Shown: positions 17,504-26,205, counted from the first letter of the stretch. The stretch: 64,000 nt of DNA from Engelhardtia mirabilis (GCA_007751255.1 CP036296.1:6386001-6450000); one strand, 5' to 3'. Notes: generated by a model from the sequence alone, not told the origin. Numbers and translations are program-made.

Positions 17504-17578
17504 GCCGGCGAGCTCGCCGGCGGCCGGAGTCATCGAGCGAGCGGGGCCCGCGCCTTCCACCGAAGGCCGGGCCCCGCT
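17504..17578 (+). terminator. GC-rich hairpin terminator pair
   Basis: An 18-base perfect palindrome at 17504-17521 is followed by a strong stem at 17540-17550 / 17568-17578 (11 bp) that extends through one bulge into an inner 6-bp stem closed by CACC. There is no T-run after it, as is common in very GC-rich genomes. It lies 40-114 bases after the stop at 17464 and separates the first hydrolase operon from the second hydrolase gene. The rest of the 17465-17847 gap shows nothing further that I recognise. Confidence 0.6.
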
Positions 17579-17847
17579 GCATTCCCGGGGCGCTTCGACC
17601 CGACCTGTGGCCGCCCCTGGCCGGCGGGCGGAGCTGCGCGACCCGATCCGCCGCACGCGCGGCGCGGACCCCCGGCTGCGGGGATCGGGATCACGGGGCA
17701 TCGACGGCTGACGATCCGTGGGCACTGGCCGCGCAAGTGGATCACCGATGCGGGCCTGCGCCCGCCGAAAACCCCGCCCGGCGCGCCGCGCATGGGCCCA
17801 CGCCGCCGACCGCCGGCGGCCTCGACTCCAGCACGAACGATCCGACC

Positions 17848-20196
17848 ATGCGTCACCTCCCCGCCGCCTCGCCCTGCGTCCTCGCGACCGCCGCCCTGGC
17901 CGGTCTGGCCCTGACCGCCCAGGCCTCCGACCTGACCCTCGACGGGCGCACGTCGACCGTCGCGCAGCTCGGGTCGAGCCTCGCGATCGAGCTCACCGGC
18001 GCGCCAGGCCAGGTGGCCCTGGTCGGCGTGGACGTGAGCCCCGGCCCCGTGGACCTGTTCGGCCAGAGCATTCCGATCGGGCTCACGCCCGCCTTCGCGT
18101 TCGTCGGCGACGGCCCGACCGACGGCTCGGGCAGCTTCGGCTTCAGCCTGGTCCTGCCGAGCGACCCGGCCCTCGACGGCGTGACCTTCTACCTGGTCGG
18201 CGTGCTCGCCGATCCGACCGGTTCGGCACCCCTGGATTTCTCGGGCAGCGCCGACGTGACCCTGACCGTCGACCTCGCCCCGGTGGCGGACGAGTTGGTG
18301 GGCGTGTCGCGTCCGGCCCTGCCCCACTTCGACTGGATCACGACGGTGCGCGAGGGCGACCCGCTCGAGTTCGCGGTCGACCCGGGCCAGAGCGGCTTCC
18401 TCGCGGGCCAATCGGGCACGGCCTACGTCACCGCCGACCGCACCCGCGCCCAATGGAACGCCAACCCCGCGTTGGTGGACCTCTCCGGCGACGGCCCCGA
18501 CGCGATCGCCTTCCCCGGCGGCGCCATCACCCAGAACCGCTTCACCGTCGACGCGGGCACCCTCTCGGGCGACGCCGGCGCGAGCCTGGGCGTCGGCTAC
18601 GACCTGGTGATCGACCTGGACGGCGACGGCCAGCTCTCCAACGGCGACCTGATCGACGGCTACGACGGCGCGGGCTTCTTCGTCGCGCGCGACCCGTCCC
18701 TGCCGGGGCCCTTTGCGGTGACCGAGATCCTCTACTCGGGCGGCCAGTGGCTGGGGCAGAACCTGTTCTATCCCACCAACATCGCCGAGCTCGACAACGT
18801 GCCGGTGGTCATCGTCAGCCACGGCAACGGGCACAACTACCAGTGGTACGACCACATCGGCAACCACCTGGCCTCCTACGGCTACGTGGTGATGTCCCAC
18901 GAGAACAACACCGGCCCGGGCATCGGCACCGCCTCGACCACGACCCTGACCAACACCGACTACTTCTACGGCAACCTCGCGACCATCGCGGGCGGGGCGC
19001 TGGTCGGCAAGCTCGACAAGTCGCGCACGACCTGGATCGGCCACAGCCGCGGCGGCGAGGGCATCGTGCGCGCCTACGACAAGCTGTTCGACGGCGTCTA
19101 CGTGCCGACGAACTTCTCGATCGGCGACATCACGCTCCTGTCGAGCATCGCGCCGACCGTGTTCTTCGGTAAGGGCAACTCCGCGCCCCACGCGGTCGAC
19201 TACCACCTCTGGGTCGGCGCCGGGGACTCGGACGTGTCGGGCTGCGTGGTCGCCGACGCGACCCAGTCCTTCCAGCTCTACGGCCGCGCCGAGAACGAGC
19301 GCGCCGCGATCAGTCTCTACGGCGTGGGCCACGGCTGGTTCCACAACGGCGGCGGCAGCGCCTTCGTCAACGGCCCCTGTCAGATCGGCCGGCCCGAGAC
19401 GCACCGCATCATGCGCGGCTACCTGCTGCCCCTGGTCGAGTTCCACGTGCGTGGCAACCCGGCGGCCAAGGACTGGCTGTGGCGCCAGTACGAGGACCTG
19501 CACCCGCAGAGCAAGCCCGACAACCCCTGCATCGTGGCCAACATCCAGTGGACCGAGGGCGCCGAGACCGGGAAGCTCGTGATCGACGACTTCCAGGGCG
19601 ACGCGGACCCGTTCACGACCGTCGGCGGCGCGCTGGTCACGACGGACCTGGTCGAGTGGGAGCAGAGCCGGCTGCAGGACGACACCACGAGCCTGACCTA
19701 CGACCCGCTCGACATCATGAACGGCATGACCTACGGCCAGCCGGCCGACAAGGAGGCCGGGGCGGTGCTGCGCTTCGACGGGCTCGCCGACTACAGCCTG
19801 GTCTACGACCTGCCCGCCGCCCAGCGCGACTGGAGCGGGCACCGCTGGCTGACCTTCCGCACGGCCCAGCGCACCCGCGACCCGCTGACCACGGCGCTCT
19901 TGGCCGACGAGGTCTTCGAAGTGCGCCTGGTCGACACCGCCGGCCACACGAGCACCCTGCGCGTCGATGCGCTCCTGGCCGGCATCGAGGAGCCCTACCA
20001 GCGCAGCGGCTGCGGCAGCGGCGTGGGCTGGATCAACGACTTCGAGTCCGTGCGCCTGGGGCTGCGCGGCTTCGCCGTCGCCGAGCCGGAGCTGGACCTG
20101 GGCCAGATCGAGCGCCTCGAGTTCCTGTTCGGCCCGAGCCACGGCAGCACGGCGGGCAGCCTGGGCCTCGACGACATCGAGCTGCAGGTCGAGTAG
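17848..20196 (+). CDS. Secreted alpha/beta-hydrolase with N-terminal beta-sandwich module (copy 2)
   Basis: The protein has 782 residues and is colinear with the gene at 14493-16823. It has a signal peptide (residues 1-25, ending AQA), the N-terminal beta-sandwich beginning 'SDLTLDGRTS', the hydrolase core with 'VVIVSHGNGHNYQWYDHIG', the nucleophile elbow G-H-S-R-G-G (Ser400), 'VGAGDSDVSGC', and 'YGVGHGWFHN', then the beta-rich C-terminal domain with 'KLVIDDFQGD'. The middle region is almost identical to copy 1 and the ends differ more, which is what one expects of an older tandem duplication under purifying selection. ATG 17848 was chosen because the signal peptide starts there, although the frame is open to 17737. 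Confidence 0.82.
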   Translation: MRHLPAASPCVLATAALAGLALTAQASDLTLDGRTSTVAQLGSSLAIELTGAPGQVALVGVDVSPGPVDLFGQSIPIGLTPAFAFVGDGPTDGSGSFGFSLVLPSDPALDGVTFYLVGVLADPTGSAPLDFSGSADVTLTVDLAPVADELVGVSRPALPHFDWITTVREGDPLEFAVDPGQSGFLAGQSGTAYVTADRTRAQWNANPALVDLSGDGPDAIAFPGGAITQNRFTVDAGTLSGDAGASLGVGYDLVIDLDGDGQLSNGDLIDGYDGAGFFVARDPSLPGPFAVTEILYSGGQWLGQNLFYPTNIAELDNVPVVIVSHGNGHNYQWYDHIGNHLASYGYVVMSHENNTGPGIGTASTTTLTNTDYFYGNLATIAGGALVGKLDKSRTTWIGHSRGGEGIVRAYDKLFDGVYVPTNFSIGDITLLSSIAPTVFFGKGNSAPHAVDYHLWVGAGDSDVSGCVVADATQSFQLYGRAENERAAISLYGVGHGWFHNGGGSAFVNGPCQIGRPETHRIMRGYLLPLVEFHVRGNPAAKDWLWRQYEDLHPQSKPDNPCIVANIQWTEGAETGKLVIDDFQGDADPFTTVGGALVTTDLVEWEQSRLQDDTTSLTYDPLDIMNGMTYGQPADKEAGAVLRFDGLADYSLVYDLPAAQRDWSGHRWLTFRTAQRTRDPLTTALLADEVFEVRLVDTAGHTSTLRVDALLAGIEEPYQRSGCGSGVGWINDFESVRLGLRGFAVAEPELDLGQIERLEFLFGPSHGSTAGSLGLDDIELQVE

Positions 20197-20202
20197 CGCC
20201 TG

Positions 20203-20270
20203 AAAGGGGGGGGCCACGGCTCCCCCTTCGCCCCTGTTGCTAGATGGTCCCCGCGCGCGACTCGCGCGCG
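20203..20270. terminator. Bidirectional terminator region between convergent genes
   Basis: Two inverted repeats lie in the 78-bp gap between convergent stops. One is an AAGGGGG / CCCCCTT stem at 20204-20210 and 20222-20228. The other is a 9-bp perfect inverted repeat, 20252-20260 with 20262-20270, around a single base. The first resembles a rho-independent terminator stem for the plus-strand gene, the second could serve the minus-strand gene. Confidence 0.5.
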
Positions 20271-20274
20271 ATCG

Positions 20275-20967
20275 TCAATGACCGGCGATGACGATCGCGC
20301 CGTCGGTCGATTGGGTCAGGAGCTGGCCCATCAGCCAGTTCTTCTCGAACTCGAGGTCGTAGATCTCCGGCCGCTCCGCGGGGTCGATCACCAGCTCCAC
20401 GAGCTTGTTCCGGTCCTCGGTGCTCTGCCAGCAGCGCACGATTCGCTCCCGATAGCGATTGGCCGTGATCGGCAGGCCGCGCAGGTACTCCTGATCGCCG
20501 TCGTACACCGGCATGGGCACGACCCGGGCGAGCCCGTTCGACTCCAGTCGCTCGAATTCCGACTCGACCTCGATCTCGTAGGCGTTCGAAACGGCCTCGT
20601 AGGCGCTTTGCAGCTCGAGTGGCGAGAGACCGCGGTACTTGTCCGCGAGGTCGTTCGGATCCGGCCGCAAGAGGGGCACGCCCTCGATGATCGGATCGGA
20701 CGGCAGCCCGATGACTTTGGAAGTGCGATCACCCCAGCGCTCCGTCGGCGCGCGAACAGGCGGATCCTGAACCGGCGGCAGTGCCGGCTCGGTCAGCGTG
20801 ACGAGAGCCTCGTCCAGCTGGCCGACTGCGCGAGCGTCCGCCTCACCGCCGGTCGGCCAGAGGGCGCCGTCGACGACCGGCGTGGCGCCGAGCCAAGTGC
20901 GTACCGCGATGGTCAGCGCAGCGAGCAGGACCACGGCTATCGCCCATCGGGTGAAGCTGCATCTCAT
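20275..20967 (-). CDS. Membrane-anchored hypothetical protein
   Basis: The protein has 230 residues from ATG 20967. One hydrophobic segment (about residues 8-27, AIAVVLLAALTIAVRTWLGA) suggests an inner-membrane anchor, with the rest outside the cytoplasm. The C-terminal part has acidic helices ('SAYEAVSNAYEIEVESEFERLES') and 'DGDQEYLRGLPI'. No known domain is recognised. It sits downstream of a truncated methyltransferase copy in a rearranged stretch. Base use is a little less GC-rich than its neighbours, in keeping with accessory DNA. Confidence 0.6.
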   Translation of the reverse strand: MRCSFTRWAIAVVLLAALTIAVRTWLGATPVVDGALWPTGGEADARAVGQLDEALVTLTEPALPPVQDPPVRAPTERWGDRTSKVIGLPSDPIIEGVPLLRPDPNDLADKYRGLSPLELQSAYEAVSNAYEIEVESEFERLESNGLARVVPMPVYDGDQEYLRGLPITANRYRERIVRCWQSTEDRNKLVELVIDPAERPEIYDLEFEKNWLMGQLLTQSTDGAIVIAGH

Positions 20968-21038
20968 TGTCGATCGGACGCCATTAGGACGAGTCGGCGC
21001 CCGCGCTCAATGGGCGCCGAGGCTCGCGTCGCTCGAGA

Positions 21039-21396
21039 CTACTTCGGCTCGCCCAACACGACCACGTGGAAGCCGAAGATCGACAGGCCGGGCGTGGCGC
21101 AGATCAGACGGTCCAGGCCGATGAAGGCCTTGGTGATCAACGCGTTGCCGGGGATGAAGCGCAGGAAGCCCAGGTGGTCGGGGAAGCCGACGAAGGTGTA
21201 GGCCAGGATCCCGTACTTCTTGACCTTGGTGACCTTGAAGCCGGCCTGCTCGCAGAGCGAGACGATGCCCTTCTTGGTGAAGCCCTGGTCGCCGACGTCG
21301 AAGTGCTGGCTCTTCTAGTAGAGCAGCGCCTGCGCCATGCCGATGATCGGGTTCTCGTTGCCGGGCTCGCTCATGATCAGCACGCCGCCCGGCCGA
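21039..21396 (-). pseudogene. Truncated methyltransferase copy with an internal stop codon
   Basis: This segment is closely similar to the 3' part of the methyltransferase gene at 24065-24883 (about residues 146-261 of that protein). It begins abruptly at the codons for 'RPGGVLIMSEP' and has no start or SAM-binding half. The codon matching Arg171 of the intact copy is changed from AGG to TAG, giving 'ALLY-stop-KSQHF'. The reading frame is otherwise kept to a TAG after 'GEPK'. It is therefore a non-functional partial duplicate. Its broken edge is about 10 bases from the stop of the 324-residue gene, which marks the recombination junction. Confidence 0.85.
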
Positions 21397-21405
21397 GGGT
21401 CGCTG

Positions 21406-22380
21406 TCACGGCAGATGAGCGACTCGCGCCGAGATTCGAATCCTCAGGTCCTCGCGATAGCGCACAAGCTCGTCGATCTTCGGTCCGACCGACGGATCTT
21501 CGCGCCAATCGATGGTGTAGACCCCCATGAGAAGGCTGCACGACCCGGAACCGCCGAATACGACGGAAAGCTCATGGGGGCTCAAGAGCCTGGGCGGTTC
21601 GCCGGCGTTCGGGTCGCGGATGGCCCGCACCGGACCGAAGAACAAATATCCTCGTCGAGGCCGGCTAAATCGGTTCACTCCGCTGAGATTCGATGCAAGC
21701 CCGGCCCGCACGACCGCCTGGAGATCGAGTGTGCGCGACCTCAGCTCCTGAAGCTCGTGGACAAGCCACTCGCCCGTGGATGCCCACTCGGCAGACTCGC
21801 GATCGAATTCGCGCCCATCGGGGTTGTGAACAGCAGAGCTGGCGACCGCCGCAATCACCTCCTCCGGCGACGTCCCCGTGCTTCTCGGCGTCCCGGGCAA
21901 TCCACGCAGGAGACGCTGCGGGAGGTCGACCAGATCCAACCACTCCACCGCGAGATCAGGCAACGAGGCAAGGCATGCGTCAACATCGCCCAACTTGTCG
22001 CTTTCGGTGTAGACCCAATCCCACTCGTCGTCACCGAGCAGCAGCGGTTCGAGGTAGGGCCAATCGTCTCCATGCCAATCAGCCATCACTTCGGGGCCCG
22101 ACCGCCCGGCAACGCGAATGCTGGTGGCGTCAGGAACCCAGGGGATCAGCGCTGCAGCGTCATCCTCGACTCCATTGGAATCGCCATCGACTTGAATGCG
22201 GGCCGGGAGGTCCCCGATGGGTGAGATGGCCACAGCAGCCCGAGGCTCGGATCGAATCGCGATCGACTCGGTTTCGGGTACTGCCGGCCTCCCCCACCCC
22301 CTCCACAGGAGGCCAACCGTTGCCGCGATCACGGCCGAACCCGCGACGTAGACTGCAAACTTGGTAAGCGGCCGATTCAC
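21406..22380 (-). CDS. Membrane-anchored hypothetical protein
   Basis: The protein has 324 residues from ATG 22380. One hydrophobic segment (about residues 7-25, KFAVYVAGSAVIAATVGLLW) looks like an anchor. The rest is a soluble, Trp- and Asp-rich sequence ('ADWHGDDWPYLEPLLLGDDEWDW') with a Gly/Ser stretch 'VVFGGSGSCSLLMGVYTIDW' near the end. No family is recognised. It resembles the 230-residue gene at 20275-20967 in layout (short cytoplasmic tail, anchor, outer domain), but no convincing alignment was seen. It ends right beside the broken edge of the methyltransferase copy, and may itself have lost a few C-terminal residues there. Confidence 0.6.
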   Translation of the reverse strand: MNRPLTKFAVYVAGSAVIAATVGLLWRGWGRPAVPETESIAIRSEPRAAVAISPIGDLPARIQVDGDSNGVEDDAAALIPWVPDATSIRVAGRSGPEVMADWHGDDWPYLEPLLLGDDEWDWVYTESDKLGDVDACLASLPDLAVEWLDLVDLPQRLLRGLPGTPRSTGTSPEEVIAAVASSAVHNPDGREFDRESAEWASTGEWLVHELQELRSRTLDLQAVVRAGLASNLSGVNRFSRPRRGYLFFGPVRAIRDPNAGEPPRLLSPHELSVVFGGSGSCSLLMGVYTIDWREDPSVGPKIDELVRYREDLRIRISARVAHLP

Positions 22381-22439
22381 AACTCTAGTCCTCGCTTTCA
22401 GCTGAGAGCTTCCCGATTCAATGCGATCGCCAGCTCAAC

Positions 22440-22857
22440 CTACTGCGGAGTAGGCGGGCAATCGGCGCACGACGCAGCAGCATTCTCCGCGTAGTGCCCA
22501 GAAGGCTCGCAGGAGGTGTCGATCGTGACGGTTGACACCCACTGAGAATTGCAGGCCAGCTCGAGCGCGAAGGAGCCACTTGCAACCTCCTCGGCAGCCA
22601 TCGTGATGTCGTACGTCTCGCTCCCGGACCCGCCTCCAGGATCGTCAATGTCATGGAGAGGGCGATAGCGTTGAGCATTCGAGTAGTCGGGCTGTGGTGA
22701 GCTGAAATGACGACGATGGACAGTACCCCCCCCCGTATTACCGCGTCAATCGCCTGAATCCAGGCACGACGATCGATGCCTCGCCCCGCCTGGAGCCCAC
22801 GGGCTCGAATGCTGGCCGCTCCATCCGCCTCATCGACGAACTTCGGCGCCAGGGACC
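22440..22857 (-). pseudogene. Frameshifted remnant of a hypothetical gene beside the IS element
   Basis: Two different minus-strand frames look coding. From the IS edge to about 22735 one frame reads 'APKFVDEADGAASIRARGLQ ... AIDAVIRGG'. From about 22745 to the TAG at 22442-22440 a second frame reads 'YRPLHDIDDPGGGSGSETYD', 'LELACNSQWVSTVTIDTSCE' and 'SCADCPPTPQ', with a Cys-rich end. They meet at a run of nine C (22726-22734). One extra base in the run would join them. Either the gene is a pseudogene or the homopolymer length is wrong or variable. The first frame starts only inside the IS end, so the true 5' end is unclear. No function recognised. Confidence 0.4.
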
Positions 22858-22859
22858 TA

Positions 22860-24065
22860 GTGGGGTGAGTCAAAGCTTCGACTCATTTGTTTGCCGGGAA
22901 CGAGTGGCGTTCGCTGTGTCGCAGTAGCGGCGGAGGCTGGCGAGGATCTGGTCTGCGGTCTTGGTCCAGACGTACGGCTTCGGCTCGTCGTTGTGGGCAT
23001 CGATGAACGCCCTCACGTCCTTCTCGAGCGCAGCCGTACTTCGATGGACGCCGCGCTCAGTCACTCGCCGGGAGACGATCGAGAACCAGCTCTCGACGAG
23101 GTTGAGCCAGGACGACGTCGTCGGCGTGAAGTGCACGTGAAATCGGGGTCGGCGTAGCAGCCACCGCTTCACGGCTGGCGTCTTGTGCGTGGCGTAGTTG
23201 TCCATCACGAGGTGGACGTCCAGCTCCTTGGGCACGGACTGCTCGATCTCGCCCAGGAACTTCAGGAACTCCTTCGACCTGTGTCGACGGAAGCACTTGC
23301 CGATGACTCGCCCCGTGGCGATGTCGAGCGCTGCGAACAGCGACGTCGTCCCGTGGCGCACGTAGGTATTCGAGCGTCGCTCCGGGTGCGTCGGCGTCAT
23401 CGGCAGCAGGGGCTGAGTGCGATCCAGTGCCTGCATCTGGGACTTCTCGTCGACGCAGAGCACGAGCGCATTGTCCGGAGGGCTCATGTACAGGCCCACG
23501 ATGTCCCGGACCTTCTCGACGAACTGAGGGTCGCGGGACAAGGAGAAGGACTCGCTGCGGTCTGGACGAAGGCTGAAGGCCTTCCAGATCCGCGCCACAG
23601 CGCTCTGAGACAATCCGAGCTCGTTCGCGACTTGGCGGGAGCTCCAGTGGGTCCCGGTTTTCGGTTTACGGTGGAGCGTCATGTCCACGACGCGGGCGAC
23701 ATCGTCATCTGAGACGCTCCTCGGCCGTCCGATCCGAGGCTCGTCGTACAGCGCGTCCAGACGCTCCTTCACGAATCGGCGACGCCAGCGACCAACGGTC
23801 TGAAAGTGCAGCCCCAACTCAGCGGCGACATCGGTGTTGCCCAGCCCCTTCGCACAGCGAAGGATGGCGCCCGCCCGCTCCGCCACTGCCGCAGGCGTCG
23901 AGCGACGCCGAACCAGCCGCTTCAACTCCGCGCGCTCCTGCTCGGACAACACGAGCTTCGCCTTCGGCCGTCCCGTCTTGGTCGTCATGATGCAACCATC
24001 GGCACGGCCGAGCCCGACTTGCCCGAAACTCGACACTCATGAGTCGAGTATTTGACTTAACCCAC
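22860..24065 (-). mobile_element. IS630-type insertion sequence, 1206 bp, flanked by TA
   Basis: The element is bounded by imperfect 27-bp terminal inverted repeats, 22860-22886 and 24039-24065 (22 of 27 positions match; ends read GTGGG...TCGACTCAT). A TA lies directly outside each end (22858-22859 and 24066-24067), the target duplication expected of the IS630/Tc1/mariner group. It carries a single transposase gene whose stop lies inside the left repeat. The ends and the frame are intact, so the copy could be recent and active. It sits in the stop codon of the methyltransferase gene at 24065-24883 and regenerates that stop. Confidence 0.88.
22870..23988 (-). CDS. IS630 family transposase
   Basis: The protein has 372 residues. 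An N-terminal helix-turn-helix part ('[20 protein letters not shown]', then '[20 protein letters not shown]') should bind the terminal repeats. The DDE catalytic core is complete: Asp180 in 'LCVDEKSQ', Asp263 in 'VMDNYATHK' and Glu299 in '[12 protein letters not shown]'. Length and motifs fit IS630 transposases (cut-and-paste at TA). ATG 23988 is preferred; an in-frame GTG at 24036 would start inside the terminal repeat. No frameshift is seen, unlike many IS630 members that need programmed frameshifting. Confidence 0.93.
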   Translation of the reverse strand: MTTKTGRPKAKLVLSEQERAELKRLVRRRSTPAAVAERAGAILRCAKGLGNTDVAAELGLHFQTVGRWRRRFVKERLDALYDEPRIGRPRSVSDDDVARVVDMTLHRKPKTGTHWSSRQVANELGLSQSAVARIWKAFSLRPDRSESFSLSRDPQFVEKVRDIVGLYMSPPDNALVLCVDEKSQMQALDRTQPLLPMTPTHPERRSNTYVRHGTTSLFAALDIATGRVIGKCFRRHRSKEFLKFLGEIEQSVPKELDVHLVMDNYATHKTPAVKRWLLRRPRFHVHFTPTTSSWLNLVESWFSIVSRRVTERGVHRSTAALEKDVRAFIDAHNDEPKPYVWTKTADQILASLRRYCDTANATRSRQTNESKL

Positions 24066-24883
24066 TAGCTCGTAACTTCTGCCTCGGCAGCGGACGGACC
24101 AGGCTCGCCCACCACCACCACGTGGAACCCGAAGATCGACAGGCCGGGTGTGGCGCAGATCAGACGGTCCAAGGCGATGAAGCCCCGCGTGATCAGCGCG
24201 TTGCCGGGGATGAAGCGCAGGAAGCCCAGGTGGTCGGGGAAGCCGGCGAAGGTGTAGGCCAGGATCCCGTACTTCTTGACCTTGGTGACCTTGAAGCCGG
24301 CCTGCTCGCAGAGCGAGACGATGCCCTTCTTGGTGAAGCCCTGGTCGCCGACGTCGAAGTGCTGGCTCTTCCTGTAGAGGATCGCGCGCGCCAGGCGGAT
24401 GATCGGGTTGTCGTTGCAGGGCTCGCTCATGATCAGCACGCCGCCCGGCCGCAGGGCCTTGCGGCAGTGGGTCAGGAAGGCCACGTGGTCGCGGGTGTGG
24501 TGCAGGCTGCCCTTGCAGAAGACCACGTCGAACACGCCCGGCTTGAAGGGCAGCTTCTCCGCGTCGCCGGTGACCAGGCGCGCGTCGGGCACGTACTGGT
24601 CGGAGACCTTCAGCATCGCGTGGCTGATGTCGAGGCCGACGGAGCCCGGGTGGTGCTGCTCGAGCTCGGCCAGGAAGAAGCCGGTGCCGCAGCCCAGGTC
24701 GAGGATGCGCTTCGAGCCGGGGGGCACGTGGCCGATCATCTCCGCGTGCCAGTCCTGCTGGAACAGGCGCGAGAACTCGAAGGAGTAGCGGTACGCGTAG
24801 CGCGGGGCGAGCTCCTTGTGGAGCTCGATCTGCGCCCGGGCGTTGGCCTCGGAGGTCGCGGGGGCTTGGGCAGTGCTGGACAC
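24065..24883 (-). CDS. Class I SAM-dependent methyltransferase
   Basis: The protein has 272 residues. Motif I 'ILDLGCGTGFF' at 60-70 and 'VGLDIS' at 82-87 bind S-adenosylmethionine, and 'FDVVFCKGSLHH' and 'ALRPGGVLIMSEP' follow as usual for Methyltransf_11 members. The C-terminal third is hydrophobic in places ('ALDRLICATPGLSIFGFHVVVV'), which may allow membrane contact; a lipid or polyprenyl acceptor is only a guess. Its TAG stop straddles the IS630 border: C at 24065 belongs to the element and TA to the target. A partial decayed copy is at 21039-21396. The upstream gene, 58 bp away on the same strand, encodes a flippase-like membrane protein. Confidence 0.88.
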   Translation of the reverse strand: MSSTAQAPATSEANARAQIELHKELAPRYAYRYSFEFSRLFQQDWHAEMIGHVPPGSKRILDLGCGTGFFLAELEQHHPGSVGLDISHAMLKVSDQYVPDARLVTGDAEKLPFKPGVFDVVFCKGSLHHTRDHVAFLTHCRKALRPGGVLIMSEPCNDNPIIRLARAILYRKSQHFDVGDQGFTKKGIVSLCEQAGFKVTKVKKYGILAYTFAGFPDHLGFLRFIPGNALITRGFIALDRLICATPGLSIFGFHVVVVGEPGPSAAEAEVTS

Positions 24884-24941
24884 GGGGGCGTGGGCGGGTG
24901 GCGGCGAGGGGGCCGGCGAAGGGCCCGGCGAGCCCTGAAGT

Positions 24942-25997
24942 CTAATCCGCGTCGGAGGCCGGGGCGGCGGCCGGCAGGATCCCCATGGCCAGGTGGCCGA
25001 GCAGACCCAGCAGGGCCACGTTGGCGAGCTGGACCAGGTGCACCGCGAAACCGGTCGACAGGGCCAGGCCGCCCTCCACGCCGATCAGCATGAAGCCCAC
25101 CTTCCAACCGGCCTCCTGGGTGCCGAAGCCGGCGAAGCCGTTGATCGGCAGCAGGTTGAACAGCACGGCCAGGCTGGCTCCGAAGGTCGCCCGCACGTAG
25201 GAGAGGTCGGCGCCCAGGCCGGCGCCGCGGGCCAGGACCGCGTAGAAGAGGAAGACCATCGCCCACAGGCCCAGGCTCAGGCCCAGGGCGACGACGAGCT
25301 TGCGCCTGGCGGCCGCGGCGCGCAGGGCGGCGCTGACCGTCTCGACCTTGGCCAGGGCCGCGGCTCCCAGGCGCATGCGGCCCAGGCCCAGGCGGCGCGC
25401 GACGGCGGCGGCGCCGGCCGAGAGCAGCTCCGGACGGGCGCAGACGATCGACAGCAGGACCGCCGCGGCGAAGAGGCCCGCGGCGAGGGGCACGACCAGC
25501 GGCCTGAAGTCGGGAGCGACCTCCGCCCGCAGGAACAGGGCCGCCGCGGCCACGATCGCGCACAGGGTCGCCAGGTCGAGCAGGCGCGAGACCAGGAGCG
25601 TCGCCAGCCCCGCCGCCGCGCCGACGCCGCCGTGGGAGCGCAGGTACACGATCAGGCTGGCCTCGCCGGTCTTGGCCGGCAGCACGTAGGCCGCCAGGTT
25701 GTGGGAGGCCGAGGCGGCCAGGACCGCGGCGAAGCTCGGGCGCTCCGCCCGCGGCATGAGCGCCAGGAAGCGCGCCGAGCGCAGGAGGTAGATGCCCACG
25801 TGGACCGCGAGGGCCAAGAGGTAGGTCGAGAGGGGCAACTCGCCCACCGCCGCCATCAGCTCGCCGGGCGAGACGCCACCCCACCACATCAGGATCGCCA
25901 GCAGGAAGCCAGCGACCGCGAGGCTCAAGAGGATCCGGGCGGAGGCGTTCAAGGGCGAGCGGGGCAGCTGGGCAGGCGGGCAGCCCGAGGGCCGCAA
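24942..25997 (-). CDS. Flippase-like / lysylphosphatidylglycerol synthase transmembrane (UPF0104) family protein
   Basis: This is a 351-residue integral membrane protein with about eight hydrophobic segments. The late motif 'FNLLPINGFAGFGTQEAGW' (near residues 287-305) and the early 'LLRSARFLALMP' with 'AASASHNLAAYVLPAKTGEAS' are hallmarks of the PF03706 family (LPG_synthase_TM / AglD-like / UPF0104). Members act in lipid or polyprenyl-phosphate-linked processes, often as flippase-like components beside glycosyltransferases or methyltransferases. Here the downstream neighbour is a methyltransferase, so the two may act on one lipid-linked substrate (inference). The longest start is TTG 25997; the true start could be slightly downstream, because the first 18 residues are Pro-rich. 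Confidence 0.82.
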   Translation of the reverse strand: MRPSGCPPAQLPRSPLNASARILLSLAVAGFLLAILMWWGGVSPGELMAAVGELPLSTYLLALAVHVGIYLLRSARFLALMPRAERPSFAAVLAASASHNLAAYVLPAKTGEASLIVYLRSHGGVGAAAGLATLLVSRLLDLATLCAIVAAAALFLRAEVAPDFRPLVVPLAAGLFAAAVLLSIVCARPELLSAGAAAVARRLGLGRMRLGAAALAKVETVSAALRAAAARRKLVVALGLSLGLWAMVFLFYAVLARGAGLGADLSYVRATFGASLAVLFNLLPINGFAGFGTQEAGWKVGFMLIGVEGGLALSTGFAVHLVQLANVALLGLLGHLAMGILPAAAPASDAD

Positions 25998-26145
25998 CGA
26001 TAGCGTTCGGGGTCTTCGGCAGGGAGTCCGGCGGAATCTGAGGGTTCAGGTGAAACCGAACCCGGTCCTGACCGTCCCCAGGGTGGGCGGGGGACCGCGG
26101 TGGTTAATGGGGCCTGCCGAGAGTGAGCGCTCGACCTCGCCGTCC

Positions 26146-26205
26146 TGCCGATCGACCTCCCGCCGACCGACCTCCCGCCGATCGTCCTCCCGCCGACCGT
26201 CCCTC
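26146..26205. repeat. Four 15-bp tandem repeats
   Basis: Four imperfect units of 15 bases follow one another (26146-26160, 26161-26175, 26176-26190, 26191-26205), each of the form CGCCGA-Y-CG-W-CCTCC. They lie just after the stop of the minus-strand VWA gene. They may be a slippage tract. A role in transcription termination cannot be judged. Confidence 0.7.

Noticed and set aside
17530-20217. 895-codon minus-strand frame opposite the second hydrolase
   Set aside because: It is antisense to a gene with a clear signal peptide and catalytic motifs. Its own translation shows none.
24122-25093. 323-codon plus-strand frame across the methyltransferase and flippase genes
   Set aside because: It is antisense to two recognised families. 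A similar antisense frame exists at 21066-21530 simply because the methyltransferase part is duplicated.
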